Of a DNA stretch of 64,000 nucleotides, positions 10,944 through 23,432 are shown in pieces. This DNA comes from Psilocybe azurescens (taxonomy: Eukaryota > Basidiomycota > Agaricomycetes > Agaricales > Agrocybaceae), in assembly GCA_023853785.1 (NCBI GenBank), contig JAJIRX010000590.1, positions 124,001 through 188,000 on the forward strand. The letters run 5' to 3'. How positions within the stretch are numbered: position 1 is the stretch's first letter; each line of letters begins with the position of its first letter. A program made the translations under genes and the position numbers. Under the pieces are notes generated by a model. The model saw nothing but the letters and a program-made list of their open reading frames with translations, searched no databases and was not told the origin of the DNA.

Positions 10944-13490
10944 ATGGACGCTCCGTTGACGAAGGTGTCGGACGACATATACACACTCATAGGGGAAAAC
11001 ACAGAAGGACACTATCTTGTTGGAATGAGGCCTCAGGACTTCATAGACGAGTTTCTACCTTGGAACGTAGATACACCAGGTATCTACAAGCAACAGGTCG
11101 CGTCGGCTCAAGAAAAAACACTTGCCTTGCAGTCTGTGCCTCCTCAAGCAGGGCAGAACAGTGATCATATGTCTGCACAGTTTGTAGGTGATCCTTCTAA
11201 GACACAGTTTTATATGCTGACTCCCTGGTAGATCAAAGCTCTTGACAGCTTTGTTACTGGGACCGACAATGGTCAGAAACTCAGACTTGCACGCTTCGCC
11301 AAATCTGACGTTTCCTGCGGGTCCATGAACGTCGCCGTCTCAACGTACTGGGAGCAGGATTATTCTGAGAATCATGGGTTGCCCAAGTTGGGCACCTGTA
11401 AGTTCGCTCACCAACAAACGCACGAAGAGATCAAAATTGATCTCACGTATGACGCATTTAAACATGAGTCAGATGAAGGGCCCGGGGACGGGGCCACTCC
11501 TGACGACGCCGTCGAGACTCCAGATGGCGTACAGAAGAAAAAGGAAGAAGAAGAAGACCAAGGCCCTGTCAGCTTGACCGCAGAGGTTGAAACGGACACC
11601 GAGCGCGGTATCCACACTCGCGGTCAGATTGCCGCCTACGCGGGTGCTGCTATGTCTATGGCATTCCGAACGCATTTTTTCTCCATGTTGATTCTCGGTA
11701 AATACGCACGGCTCATACGCTGGGATCGTTGCGGAGCTGTCGTTACCAGCCGATTTGACTATACCAAACGTCCTGAACTCATCTTCAAGTTCTACATTCG
11801 CTTTGGCCAGCTCTCACCCCGCCAAAGAGGTTTTGACGCCAGCGTTGTACCTCTCAAAGATTCTCTACCAGCTCACGTCGCGAAGGCATTCGACAATTAT
11901 TACCAAGAATCCTGGCATAATGGCGCGAAGTTCAGTCATAGTGTCAATTACAGCCAGCAGACCCCGGCATCGAAAATGCCATTCTATCGCATAGAAGTGG
12001 AAGACCAAACACTGGGCCGCACAGAGAGATTCTTCATCCCGGCTCCAATATTTAGAGAGACCTATCTGGTTCCTTTTTCTCGGGCTTCTAGGCGCTGTCT
12101 AGCTTTTCTAGACCATCCTGAAGAGGGGAAAATGTGCTTTATGAAGGATTCCTGGCAGGAAGTATCGACGCGGATTACTCCAGAGGCCGACGTATATCGC
12201 AGATTGTATGCCAGCAAAGTTGAACATATTGCGTCCATGCGCTTGGGTGGCAATGTTGCTAGCCTCGAGACGGAGACCCAAAACTGGATTCATGACCTAT
12301 CACATAGCGGCCGCTACCGGAGGTGTAGGTCTATGGTTTGCCATCGTATTATTTTGGACACCGTTGCTCGTGATCTATCGACCTTCACATGGTGCAAAGT
12401 TCTTTTTCGTGTCTTGCAGATGTTATTGAAGGTATGCGTGGATCCGATCTCGTTCTGGAATTATCTTTCTAATGAATTGCCTGTAGCTGCTCAACAGGCA
12501 TATAAAGCCGGTGTTCAACACCGGGATATCAGTGCTGGTAATGTCATGATTGTGAAGGACAAAGCAACTCAAGAATGGCGCGGTGTCCTCATCGACTGGG
12601 ATATGTGCTTGCTTCTTGAGCAGCGCAGTATTAATTCTCAGGAGACTTGTACTGGACGAACAGTGAGCCACTACACATGCATTCATGAGACATAAGATCA
12701 CTGAACTCGCTCATAGGGCACTTGGGCTTTCATGTCCGCTAGACTCTTACGAACATCACCTTCAAAGCCTTTTGAGCATTCTCTTGGGGATGACATGGAG
12801 TCCGTCTTCTGGGTTCTTGCCTATGAAGTTTTGCAGTATACAAGACATAATCGTGAGCCATATAATTTGTTCAAAACAATGAAAGACATCTTCTCCGATG
12901 CCACAGTAGACAAAGGGCTAGTAACAGGAGGTGGGAAGAAACTATCAGCCATTTGTTGCTGTTGTGCAGGGCTACCCACTGTGGCCCTCGCCGACTTTAA
13001 GGTGCCGACCCTGAACTATACCTTTGCCATGCTGGGAAAGGTGTTCAATCTTCGTTACGACCATGAAGTGGATGTTGTCATTCCAGACGAGTACAAACCG
13101 CCCCCAGGCCCTTCTGTCGAATGGGATAACCCGGACGACAAATGGTTATCCAGTTTTCTTCGCAAAATGGCCGATAAAATGGCTCCCCTGGGTGTTACAC
13201 CCACTGGTTTGGAATCCCTTACCCAGGACTCAAAGCCACCGACCGACTCCCGCCTATGGGTGCGCGCAGAAGTCAGCAAATACCCAGCCGATTTTCATCA
13301 AATGCCGTGGACGAAAGATCTGGATGACCCAATAATCATTCACCGGTGTAAATTTGGGGCGGTTACAAGCTCTATGATGGATCATATAGAAGGCATTTCG
13401 TGCCGACTAAATAAGCGCGGCCGCGAAGACAACGAGGATAGTGACTCTGAGGAGCGAGTCCCTGCCAAGAAGTACAGGCCCCTTTCTTGA
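10944..13490 (+). CDS. FunK1 fungal-type protein kinase, copy B (one frame anomaly)
   Basis: Exons by homology to copy A are 10944..11183, 11232..12431, 12487..12662 and 12717..13490. The kinase motifs CFMKDSW, HRDISAGN, DWDMCLLL and GTWAFMSARLL are all present, and the tail is basic (AKKYRPLS). The spliced product is one base short of being in frame. The T5 run at 12403-12407 should be T6 to match the FSCLAD segment of A and C. Curiously, if the 55-bp intron 12432-12486 is retained, the frame is restored without a stop, giving an 815-codon ORF that keeps the HRD loop. This is either a homopolymer error or an exonised intron. B starts at the methionine equivalent to A's 9961 start. It lacks the N-terminal extension of C. 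Confidence 0.82.
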
Positions 13491-14498
13491 AATGAAGATT
13501 CGTCTTCTCACTGCACAGTACCAGCTTAATGCCCTTTCTCTTTCTGAGTAATATTATTTTTTTCTTTTCTTTATGTCACCAACCTAGTCAGCGCGTCAAC
13601 ATGTAGCTAAATTACGAGTTATTCCGACGTCTTCATTAAGCTTCCTGGTGCAAGTACCAGTTCGTGCAGCTATACATACATCGGTGGTGGAGCTCGCCGA
13701 CGAAACCAATGGTAAGACAAATTCCATTACATTTTCAAGGGGTGAGTTTGGGGTGATACTCATTAGATACTACGGATCTACATCTCTTCAACTCTACATA
13801 TACAAAGCAACATTGGTTTTAACTTTGACGAGGATAACTTTGAAATCGGTCTTGAATTAACTTTAGATTGGTCCATTCTCTAAGGACATCGTTGGGCGCT
13901 CTCGAGGCTGAGCGTCGCACTGGTGCCCTGCTAGTATTACATTAATCCCTATAGTTTTAAAATTGCAAAGGATACTAAGCACTACGAAGTCAATAGGGTC
14001 TGATCATCTTCGTACTGTATTACCAAAGTTAAGCCTGGGATGTCGATTTGACTCAATCAAAGAATTCCACTCTATTCCAGCCAAATTGCGGCTTGTCAAA
14101 ACTCCGACTTGGAGCAGGAGATAGAATGAGAGAATACTGGTCTCGTCAACACTGTAAAGCCCTATATCGCAGGAATGTGGACGCAGTAGAATCAAGCCAT
14201 TGGACCAGTTAGAAGCCTGTTATTAAATGAATGAATCGTACACTCGTGCTCTCTGCCGAGACTCGAATTGATAACTCTGATAAAAACTCACAGTGGATGC
14301 ATGGTCTGCTATTATCTCTGAGCCGTCTAGACGTTGGACGCTCCACAGAGCTGCGAAGTGAGGTTAATGTGTTGCCCTGGGGCGTGCAACAGACGGCGGC
14401 ATCTTGGCGCATCACATATCGGAGCCTGAAATTATTCGGCCATTTTGAACTCAGAATCTCTTGTACAATGAACGGTCCCGGACAAGCACAGTCTTCCA
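13491..14498. other. Intergenic region
   Basis: 3' flank of FunK1 B and upstream region of the DUF726 gene. Short overlapping ORFs at 14209-14539 on both strands look like chance ORFs over the promoter/5' UTR. Nothing else recognised. Confidence 0.45.
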
Positions 14499-17400
14499 AT
14501 GCCAGTGACCTCTTTTCCTCCACCAAAGGATGTCTTTGACGACGATGACGACGAGGGATGGCAGGATATGCCTATTGTCCGCGAGGACACCTCCGCAAGT
14601 GGCTTAGACGAAGAAGATCTGAAGAAGTATCATTACCAAGCTTCGACTACGAATTCAAAGACTGCTGCGAATGCTACGGGAAACCTTATAGATGTCGATG
14701 ATCTCGGGAACGAATGGCGATCTAAACTCGATCAGAATGAGAGCGAATATACCCGCCTTCGTGTCAATGAGGAGGATGAGGTCGATGAAGTACACCTACG
14801 CACGCGATACCTATTCGACGAGGACAAGGCCATGACACCACTTAGCCAAATGCAGGCGACGAAGAACTTGTTGACGGAGGCGCAGCGTATAGCATACGTT
14901 GGATTATGTGCATTGGCAAGTCGGGAAATGGTCCAGAACTTGAAGGTTGTTCATCGCAAAGAACTCAAGGCATCCATCTCAAACATGGAACTCTGGGCTC
15001 TCAAGATCATGGGGAGGCTGTATTACCATATGGAATTGGAAACCCAAGGTGAGTATAAATTGACGATTTTGTCTCGGCGGGCTTTACTAATCGTAGGTTA
15101 ACAGAACAGAAGATGATCGAGAGTTTGGCAGAGCACGGCGTGCTTGCCTCGGATCTAGTGCCAGCGTTAATGACCACGCATACTGTCGCCAATCCTGAAT
15201 ATGACCCGGAAGAAGCACGCAGGCAAGCTGAAGAAGCCATCAGCAACCCGCCTCCTCAAAGTATCGATGATAACGAAGAGGACGAGGAAGGGGACGACAT
15301 ATCAATATCAGATCAGACGCTGGTTAATCAGCCACTATCTAAATCAGACTCGGATGGAAACAAGACGCCTACATCCATGTCTTCTCCACAACAGGGATTT
15401 GATCAATCAAATTCGCCTGGACCCCTTAAACAAGTGCGAACCACTGCCAAGGTCCTGCAGGAATCATCAACAGCCGCCATCGCCGGAGTGACAACGTCAT
15501 TATCATCGACAGACCAGAACGTTACTTTGGATATCCGCTGGACTGTACTGTGCGATCTGTTCCTCACCTTGATCGCCGACAGTGTGTACGATGCAAGGTC
15601 AAGGGTGCTTCTGGAACAGGTCGCGTACAAGTTAGGTCTGGGTTGGCTGGACGTCGTGAAGTTTGAGAGTCGAGTTACCCAAGCCCTTGAAATCCAGGAA
15701 GATGTAGAGACGCTGGAGCAGCAGGGTGTTGTGGAGGGTGCCAGGAAGGCGGGCAACAAACGGCGGTATATGATGTTGGGTTTAGCCACTATCGGTGTGT
15801 CCCCTGTCAAAAATATTTGGTGCCTCTCTGATTAATGAACTCATGAAGGTGGAGGGCTTGTTATTGGACTTTCGGCTGGCCTCCTCGCACCCGTTATTGG
15901 CTTAGGTCTAGCTGGAGCTCTCACAACCGTCGGAGTAACAGGGACCGGAGCTTTCCTGGGCGGTGCTGCAGGCGCTGCCGTCATCACCACTGGCGGTGTG
16001 CTTACCGGTTCAGGTATCGCTGTGCGTGGAATGGTTAAACGAACTCAGCAAGTCCGGACGTTTGATATTCTCCCTCTTCACAACAACAAACGCGTCAACT
16101 GTATTCTTACTGTTCCCGGGTGCGTCCAGTTTATCACAATCTATGGAACGATGAATTGAATTCTGGCATAGTTTCATGAACGGCATGAACGATGATGTGC
16201 GACTGCCATTTAGTGTTCTTGATCCGATTGTTGGAGATGTATTTAGTGTGCTTTGGGAACCAGAGATGATTAGGGAGACGGGTAGCGCGTTGAAGATCTT
16301 AACAGGAGAAGTATTGTCGCAAATAGGAATGACAGTTTTGCAGGCAACAGTCATGACTGGGCTGATGTCTGCCCTGCAATGGCCCATTAGTGCGTATTTT
16401 ACTCCCTTACCCATTCTTTTTATCTCACTGAAACTTCGTATAGTTCTGACGAAGCTTGGATACCTAATCGATAATCCCTGGAGCAACGCCCTAGACCGAG
16501 CCAAATCTGCTGGCAAAGTCTTAGCCGACGTTCTTATCAACCGCCATCTCGGTGTCCGCCCTATCACATTGATAGGCTTCTCTCTAGGTGCCCGAGTGAT
16601 CTTTTACGCCCTTCTCGAGCTCGCGAAGCAAAAGCAGTTCGGAATTGTACAGGACGTTTTTCTTCTAGGCGCGACTCTAACAGTGTCACAGAAGACGTGG
16701 TGCGAGACGCGTTCGGTGGTCTCTGGACGATATGTAAACGCGTTTGCGAGGAATGATTGGGTGCTTAATTATTTATTCAGGGCAACAAGTGGCACGGTGG
16801 GCACTGTTGCTGGACTGCGACCCATCGAGGGTGTGCCCGGGCTGGAGAACGTGGATGTTACAGATAAGATTGCGGGACATATGAGTTATCGGACTTTCAT
16901 GCCCCTCATCCTTGATCAACTTGGTTTCCCCGTATTTTCTGACTATTTCGATGAACCCGAGGTCAGTTCTCCATTGTTATAGGAAAGAGAGCATATTTGG
17001 TTTAGTTGAATTTTTCGCGAATTTAGGAACCGGATTTCGATGAAGACAGAATTGTGGTTAGAGAGGAGGATAATCAGAAGAAATCGGGCTGGTTCTCGCG
17101 CAAGAAGACGAATACGACGCCTCAGAAACATGTCTCACGTCCGCCTTCGACGTCATCCTTTGCTGGTCTGAAGCATCGGTCCCAATCAGACGGCTCTTCT
17201 TCCAAGGACGCTCCTGGAGATGACGATGACCTGCCACCGCGGATGGACTCGTCGTCGTCTAAAGCAACAGACGATGATAATGTGACATTGGCAGGGTCGG
17301 GGTCGGGGCGGAACACACCAACTCCTTCGCGACCATCCACTCCTTCTCAGGATCCTTCTTCATCATCCTCGCATCTACCCTTGCATGCGGGCTTCGATTT

Positions 17401-18232
17401 GAGTGCTATCAAGAGCGTTCTGAACGAGGTCGAGCAGGATCCAAGTAAAGCTGCATTGCCCCAGACAACACCTACACCAGCGAAGAGCCTCTTAACGAGG
17501 CTTGCCCCGCCACCGGTTGCCCCGCCTTCAACACGGTCGCAATCCACGCCGCCTTTCAAGATGCCGGAGACGAGTAGCCATTTGAGGTCGTCGTCTTTGG
17601 ATTATGAATATGGCAACTCGCCCACAGACGACAGGGATCCGTTCGGACGTCCTGCGAATGATGATCCAACGCCGTCGTCATTCTCTAAATCTCTCTCTTT
17701 GTCGTCGTCGCCCTCATCATCATCGTCGCGGTTGGACACAATGAGCGGTCTCTCATCGACACTGTCATCGTCGTCGTCATATGCATCATCGAGCTTTTAT
17801 AACTCGAAGACACCCACTGCTTCATCGTCGTTCAACCCTTTCAGCCATCCTGCCGACACTGATGACGATCAACGCTTCTCTCTGCCTACACCGCGGGTGA
17901 CGACGACGTACCCGCTTGCTTCTCTCCCGGATGACAGTGACATCGTTCCGTCATGGGGCACCACTTCGTCGTCGTTTGCCAATTCCTCATCCTCGTCATC
18001 CTCATATTCTTCTCATTCGGCCACGACGAGCAATATCCCTTATAATCCTTTTTCTGCTTCGGCTGTGGCGAGCATGAACACGAACACAAACACACCTGCG
18101 TTCTCGTTTGGAGGCTCGGATGGGTCGGTTGTGGGTTCGCCGGCGTCGCAGGATGATGCGTGGAGTATACCGCCACTGGGCGCGAAGAAGAAGACGGCGT
18201 TGGATGGGTTCAACGCTAATCCTTGGTCGTGA
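14499..18232 (+). CDS. DUF726 family alpha/beta-hydrolase-like membrane protein (TMCO4/yeast YFL034W-like)
   Basis: Exons 14499..15048, 15105..15794, 15849..16119, 16172..16961 and 17027..18232 join in frame to 1168 aa. The core is typical of DUF726. A glycine/alanine-rich hydrophobic hairpin (GLVIGLSAGLLAPVIGLGLA onward) is followed by a hydrolase-like domain with the nucleophile-elbow motif GFSLGAR in exon 4, a hydrophobic region around SALQWPISAYF, and a conserved ARNDWVLNYLFRAT block. Relatives are human TMCO4 and yeast YFL034W (Mil1), the latter linked to AP-1 at the trans-Golgi. The N-terminus is acidic (DDDDDEGWQD). The last exon encodes a roughly 390-residue low-complexity Ser/Thr/Pro tail, probably disordered, ending in NPWS. 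No frame problem seen. Confidence 0.9.
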
Positions 18233-18855
18233 TCGCTTCATCCATTGTTGGGGTCAAGGTAATGTGGATGTCGTCGTTATTTAGTTTTTCATTCTATTTC
18301 ACACTTGTATAATCGGAAGGGTTTTCTTCTTAGATTCATACATGCGCAAGGGAAGGTTATTTGCCAGGCTTTGGGATACGGGCAATATTGGGACTGAATG
18401 CCCTCTACCTTTAATCTCGTTATTTCCTTCCACACTTTCTCTCGCTTTCCGCTGCTATCGACATTTTCATCCTTTTTTCATCGCTTCATCGAATCAATAA
18501 GTATGTCTATAGCCTTATTTATTTCTTTTCTCCCCACACCTTCTTTCTCTTACTATCGCAATCTTCATTTGGGACATATTGGTTATGAATCATGCATTTT
18601 TTGTATAAAGACAACCCGTCTGCATGATTCTTAAGGAAAACGCTTCGACGATTAGATGCTTTACTCGGAATAGACGATTGCCTGGTGCCTCTGGCACTAA
18701 TGCCCACTCATTAGTCAACAGTGCTACTGGGTGTGCTACTTGGATAGTAGATCGTATCACTGGCGCGAAACAGTCAACATATATCTGGGAATAGATGTTG
18801 AATGAGAATGACATTGGGACCACTGGGTGTGAGGGTTGACATACGCATGTATTCG
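18233..18855. other. Convergent 3' intergenic region
   Basis: Lies between the 3' ends of the DUF726 gene (plus) and SRP14 (minus). T/C-rich around 18400-18550. No gene recognised. Confidence 0.5.
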
Positions 18856-19539
18856 CTATGCCGATTCGGTCTTCTTGCTTGCCTCCTCCCTTTCGTGATG
18901 CTTCCTCTGCGATTCCTGCTGTTTCAACAAGGCCTTGATCTTGCGCTGCTGCCGCCTTCTCCCTTTGCCCCTCTTGCTGCCGTCAAGCACGATGGGCTCT
19001 GTCATCTCCTTCTTTCGTTTGGAGGCCTCCTCCGCGCGGAGCTTCTCCCGCTTTTTGTCGCGCTTGCGAAGGGTGGTCATAGAGGACTTGAGCAGGTTCC
19101 CATAATGTGCTTGGAATTTGAACAACTCCCCAGGCTCCACCTGGTCGATGAAGGATGAAATCATAAGCTGATGAAAGCGACGATAAGCCCAGATCGACGT
19201 ACTTTGGTGGAGAATCTGGTCGATTTGCCATCGGTGACCCGCACAAGACATGGGTATTCGCGAGTGTCTGAGGCCCCGTCTTCATGCTTCATAGTAGAAT
19301 CCTCTCCATCGTGGATTACTGGAAATGCGGTATTATGAGATTTAGTCTATCCGGGATCGTTGGACAAGAATTGGACGGTAATTGCGTACGGCGTTTATGG
19401 GTTAGCCATATCGACCCATGCTCCCTCTTTGACTCGAAGAGAGCTGTGAGGTTTTTAAGAAACTATATTCATATTATATTTGTATTGTTGCGATTTATGT
19501 ATAACAATGAAAACGTACTGTATCGTGGTCAACCAGCAT
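18856..19539 (-). CDS. SRP14: Signal recognition particle 14 kDa subunit
   Basis: Four exons (19519..19539, 19390..19462, 19203..19318, 18856..19140) join in frame to 164 aa. The family pattern is clear: MLVDHDT then FLKNLTALFESKREHGSIW, LTHKR, DGED, YPCLVRVTDGKS, and KFQAHYGNLLKSSMTTLRKR. SRP14 pairs with SRP9 on the Alu domain of SRP RNA and mediates elongation arrest during co-translational targeting to the ER. The Lys/Arg-rich C-terminal extension (about residues 112-164) is longer than the human core and is expected to bind RNA. The first exon codes for only seven residues. It was identified because it supplies the start and the right phase for FLKNLT. Confidence 0.9.
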
Positions 19540-19784
19540 TTGACGATGCCGGCGTCAGCAAAGCTGGAATTGATAAATGTCTTATTTTCCCAAAAGAGAA
19601 ATAACTGCGAAATATGTAATCTTTAAATCACGTGCACCAGGTTGCAATTGCAAATCCTGGTGCAGGAAATGCTCATGAGCACGAAAGTCTTTTTTTAGTT
19701 CACACAGTGACAATTATGTACGGTGCCCGACGGCATTGCTTGCCAGCATCAACATTCAGCCTTTCACCCCAACCACCATAAGTT

Positions 19785-21708
19785 ATGCAGCCATCGTATG
19801 CCACACCCAAGGGAGGGGCTGCTCTCGTGCTCTCGTTTAGACTGGCAAACAAGACGGTCCTTATACTAGGGTCGGGAAGTCTGGCTGCCACCAGGGCGTT
19901 CGCCGCCCTAGAAGCAGATTCGTCTGTTATTATATTGGCCAGGGGTGGCACCAGCTCTGCCTGCGAGGAGCTAAAGTGGAGGGCCCAACAAAAGCAACTC
20001 CGAATCGTTGACTGGGAGGAGCTGCCAAGTTCTTCGGAACCCAGCAGTTACGGCGACATTCTGGATGCATTTCTGGAGACAGTTCCTAATGTGGCTCTCG
20101 CGATAGTCACAGACACTCTATCCACGAATCACACTCGCAACTACACGTCCGCGCAGACAATATACCGTGTATTCAAGGCCCGCAATATACCTGTCAATAC
20201 CACAGACATGATGGACCTTTGCGATTTTTCATTCACCTCGACACATCGGTTCGAGCATCACGAAACAGGGCAGAAAACGTCGTTACAAATTGGAGTGACG
20301 ACCAACGGTCAGGGGTGTAGACTTGCTGCTCGTCTCCGACGAGAAATTGTGGCTAAACTTCCCCGTGAGGTCGGGGCTGCCGTCGAGCAAGTGGGCCAGA
20401 TGCGGTCTATGGCGAAAGGCGATACATCCCTTCCGCCACACGAAGACGTGGCCATCCCTGCTGATGAGGACATTGATGAAGAAGAGTTGGCTGAAGATGG
20501 CGGCGTTTTGACCCCTAATCGACCTGTACCCTCGCGAAGTAACTCGGAGAACGCTTTAGAAACCAGGAGACGAAGAATCAAATGGGTCGCCCAAGTCAGT
20601 GAATACTGGCCAATCTCCAAGCTTGCAACAATGTCGGAAGCGGACATGAAGGACGTTCTCGCGGCAAACCAAAATACCTTGTCTTTGAGTAGCGCTGCAA
20701 ATACCCTTGGGGGCCCTCAAACCCTGATTCCTTCTCTCCATTTCAAATCATTCCCCAAACTTGGTCGAATTTTATTGGTCGGTTCCGGCCCAGGCCATCC
20801 TTCCCTCCTCACCATCGCCACCCATACTGCTCTCACGCAGTTGGCCGATCTCGTACTTTCTGATAAGCTTGTACCGGATGCCGTCTTATCCTTAATACCG
20901 AAACATGTCCAGGTCCGCATTGCAAGAAAGTTTCCAGGAAACGCTGAAGGCGCACAAACAGAGATGATGGAAGCAGCCATTGAGGCAGCAAAGCGAGGCT
21001 TAACTGTAGTCCGCGTACGTACAACCCAATCTTTCATTTATCTCGTTTTATTACTGAATTCTCCCATGGATATATTCATAGCTCAAGCAAGGCGACCCGG
21101 TGGTGTATGGGCGCGCGGGCGAAGAGGTGCTTTACTTCCGTTCTCATGGGTTCGAGCCACTTGTGATACCTGGTGTGAGCTCCGCACTGGCTGCACCGAC
21201 ATTTGCTGGAATACCGGTGACGCAGCGTGGTGTTGCAGAATCGTTTATCGTCTGTACCGGCGTCGGTAGAAAGGGCAAAGAAGTCCAGTTGCCTGGGTAC
21301 GAACGAGGCCGGACGCTTGTCGTCTTGATGGGTGTAGCGCGCCTCCAACAGGTCATCAACACCCTCGTTGATACATCGGACGCGGAAAATCGTCGCGATG
21401 GGCCAGCATATCCTGCTCACTTGCCTATCGCGATCATCGAACGTGCTTCTATGCCAGATCAAAGGGTTATCTCTTCAACCTTGAAGGACATTGTGCGGGC
21501 GCTTGAAAGCAACGGAGAGCAGCGACCGCCCGGCTTGATGGTCATTGGATGGGCTGTTCTGGCTCTCAACGACCGGGGCGACGTGGGAATGTTGGAAGAA
21601 GGAGCAGAACAAGATGACGAAGCGCGTGTGCAGAGGTGGTTAGGAGGACCAGATGGCTTGAGTTGGAAAGTGAAAGAAGGGATCGAGACAGGGTGGGATA
21701 GCGTATGA
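19785..21708 (+). CDS. MET1: Uroporphyrinogen-III C-methyltransferase / siroheme synthase
   Basis: Exons 19785..21014 and 21082..21708 (67-bp intron) give 618 aa. The N-terminal part (about residues 20-200) is a precorrin-2 dehydrogenase-like Rossmann domain (TVLILGSGSLAATRAFAAL). The C-terminal part is a SAM-dependent tetrapyrrole methylase. It has the P-loop-like GRILLVGSGPGHPSLLT, then LADLVLSDKLV, then LKQGDPVVYGRAGEE across the intron, VIPGVSSALAAPTFAGIPVTQ, and RTLVVLMG. The enzyme makes precorrin-2 for siroheme, the cofactor of sulfite and nitrite reductases. Between the domains lies an acidic/Ser-rich linker (roughly 205-265). No defects seen. Confidence 0.92.
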
Positions 21709-22100
21709 CCTATGGGATCATCAGGTACCGGCCCAACGACGCCAGTTCTTATTTTTCAGTTTATTAACTCCTTCCATCGCGTCATTTTCAGTGCCCTCGG
21801 TGACCAACCCAAAAATATAGCTGCATACTATGTGTAATTTGTCTGACGAATGCAATGTCGTCTTTGTTTAATTCCGGACTTATGCTCGAATATCCTCGTC
21901 AAACGTAACATATCCAAGATTTCGTCTCTCAGATGGCTTTGCTACTGCGCCCACAATCACCTCACGACAAATAACTGCTCACTTATCATTCCAGACTGCC
22001 AAATTTAACGTCCCAGTGGACGAACATCGTATCAATTCAGCATAAATCACAAGACCAATACCAAACCTAATCCAACCCGAAATTAGACACCAAGCCCTTG
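21709..22100. other. Convergent 3' intergenic region
   Basis: Lies between MET1 (plus) and the first UstYa-like gene (minus). Nothing recognised. Confidence 0.5.
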
Positions 22101-22797
22101 CTAGCTAGTAACCCTACGCTTCAGCCACTTATCGTACTCCTCTTGGTTACTCTTGACGTTGTTATACACCGCTTCCCAGTCTTTGCACTCGTATATCCCA
22201 TGCCAATCGATAGGGTTTTTATGGGAGGCAAATTGAAAGGATTCGAGTTCCAAATCACCGCGACACATCACGATTTGCCGGATATAGTTCAGACAATGCC
22301 TCCCTAGGACCGATGGACCAGCGTAATTCTCACTTCTATCGCGGACCATTTCCTCACGTAGGATGTCCAAGCACTTCAGCTGATGCATCATCGCGACTGT
22401 GTACGGTTGTCGGTGCGGACCTAGGTGCACGACGCCGTTCTGCGGTGCGATTGCCGCCCATTCTGCTATTCCATCCTCCTCGTCCAGCCGGAAATGCTTA
22501 GGGTTGTCGAAGGTCATCAAGACCGATTTTCGCTCGATAGGCCATACTTCTGGGTAGTCGTGCCCGATATAACCTGAGAAGCACGGAGTTGGGCGTTCGA
22601 TTTTGAATACAGAACAATTCGTCAATTGCAAGGACTGAAAAATCCCACTCACTGTACTCCCGTGTCAAATAAGCAACCTGGCTTTTGATCCACAACGTCC
22701 CAGCCAATTTGAGCGCGAAACTCAAGCCGACGAGTAGCAGACTCAAACTCGTCAGCGAAAGAGGCGAACGGTGCTTTGACTTTAGAAGCGAACGCAT
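22101..22797 (-). CDS. UstYa-family (DUF3328) protein 1, with altered HxxHC motifs
   Basis: Exons 22653..22797 and 22101..22573 (79-bp intron) give 205 aa. The N-terminus has a single membrane anchor (residues about 13-33, LTSLSLLLVGLSFALKLAG). The rest matches the UstYa fold pattern: a YIGHDYPEVWP segment, MMHQLKCLDIL, then RHCLNYIRQIVMC and a C-terminal ECKDWEAV block. UstYa proteins are membrane-anchored copper-type oxidases that cyclise dikaritin RiPPs in the secretory pathway. The family's two HxxHC motifs are degenerate here. The first reads HQLKC (second His replaced by Lys) and the second LGRHC (first His replaced by Leu). It may be a non-catalytic or changed-function partner of the intact paralog at 37297-38021. 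Confidence 0.85.
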
Positions 22798-23432
22798 TAG
22801 AGATGAGAATGGACTCCTCCCGCTTCCTGCTTGCAGATGAGCAATCGTTGCCAGTTGGGTCAGGAGAAGACAAGCAGACTTTCCTGTGGCGGCCTTGTGG
22901 CCTTACTGTGGCTGAACGATTTGTATTCGTTTTCGTTCCTAAATTGGCAACGATTGACAGGTGCAACCCCGCATAGTTCGCAGGAAGCAGGGCAAAAATA
23001 CTTAGGAAAAATACTGTTTCCGACACTATCAATCGTTGAACTGAATGTGTTTTTTTTCTCAACCACTAAACTTTGGACATTCCATTCGTAAGTTTTAGGC
23101 GTCAGTTCTAAAAACTTCTATTCTCCCAGGTTCTTCCAGGATACCGCACGATCGAATATACTCTCAAGTTATTCTTACATTGATGTCCGCACAGACATAA
23201 CCCGTTCCTGGAGCTTCCTCTCACGTAGCGCAAATGAGCTATCAATATCTCATATCAGTCACAAATCGACGTGTTTCCATGTGTCTCTGTCGTCTTGTTC
23301 ACCCTCGTAAAATCCACACGACTGCACCACGACCCAAGGAATACATAAACGTGCTTTGGTTTGCAAAGAAACGAATTCACAGAAAGCTGTGCGTCGCCTC
23401 TCACCTTCTCCTCCCAACATCTATCTGCCACC
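22798..23432. promoter_or_regulatory. Divergent promoter region, UstYa 1 / seven-helix protein 1
   Basis: Head-to-head spacing of 635 bp between two genes of the accessory island, so co-regulation is possible. ORFs here on both strands are short and unsupported. Confidence 0.45.
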
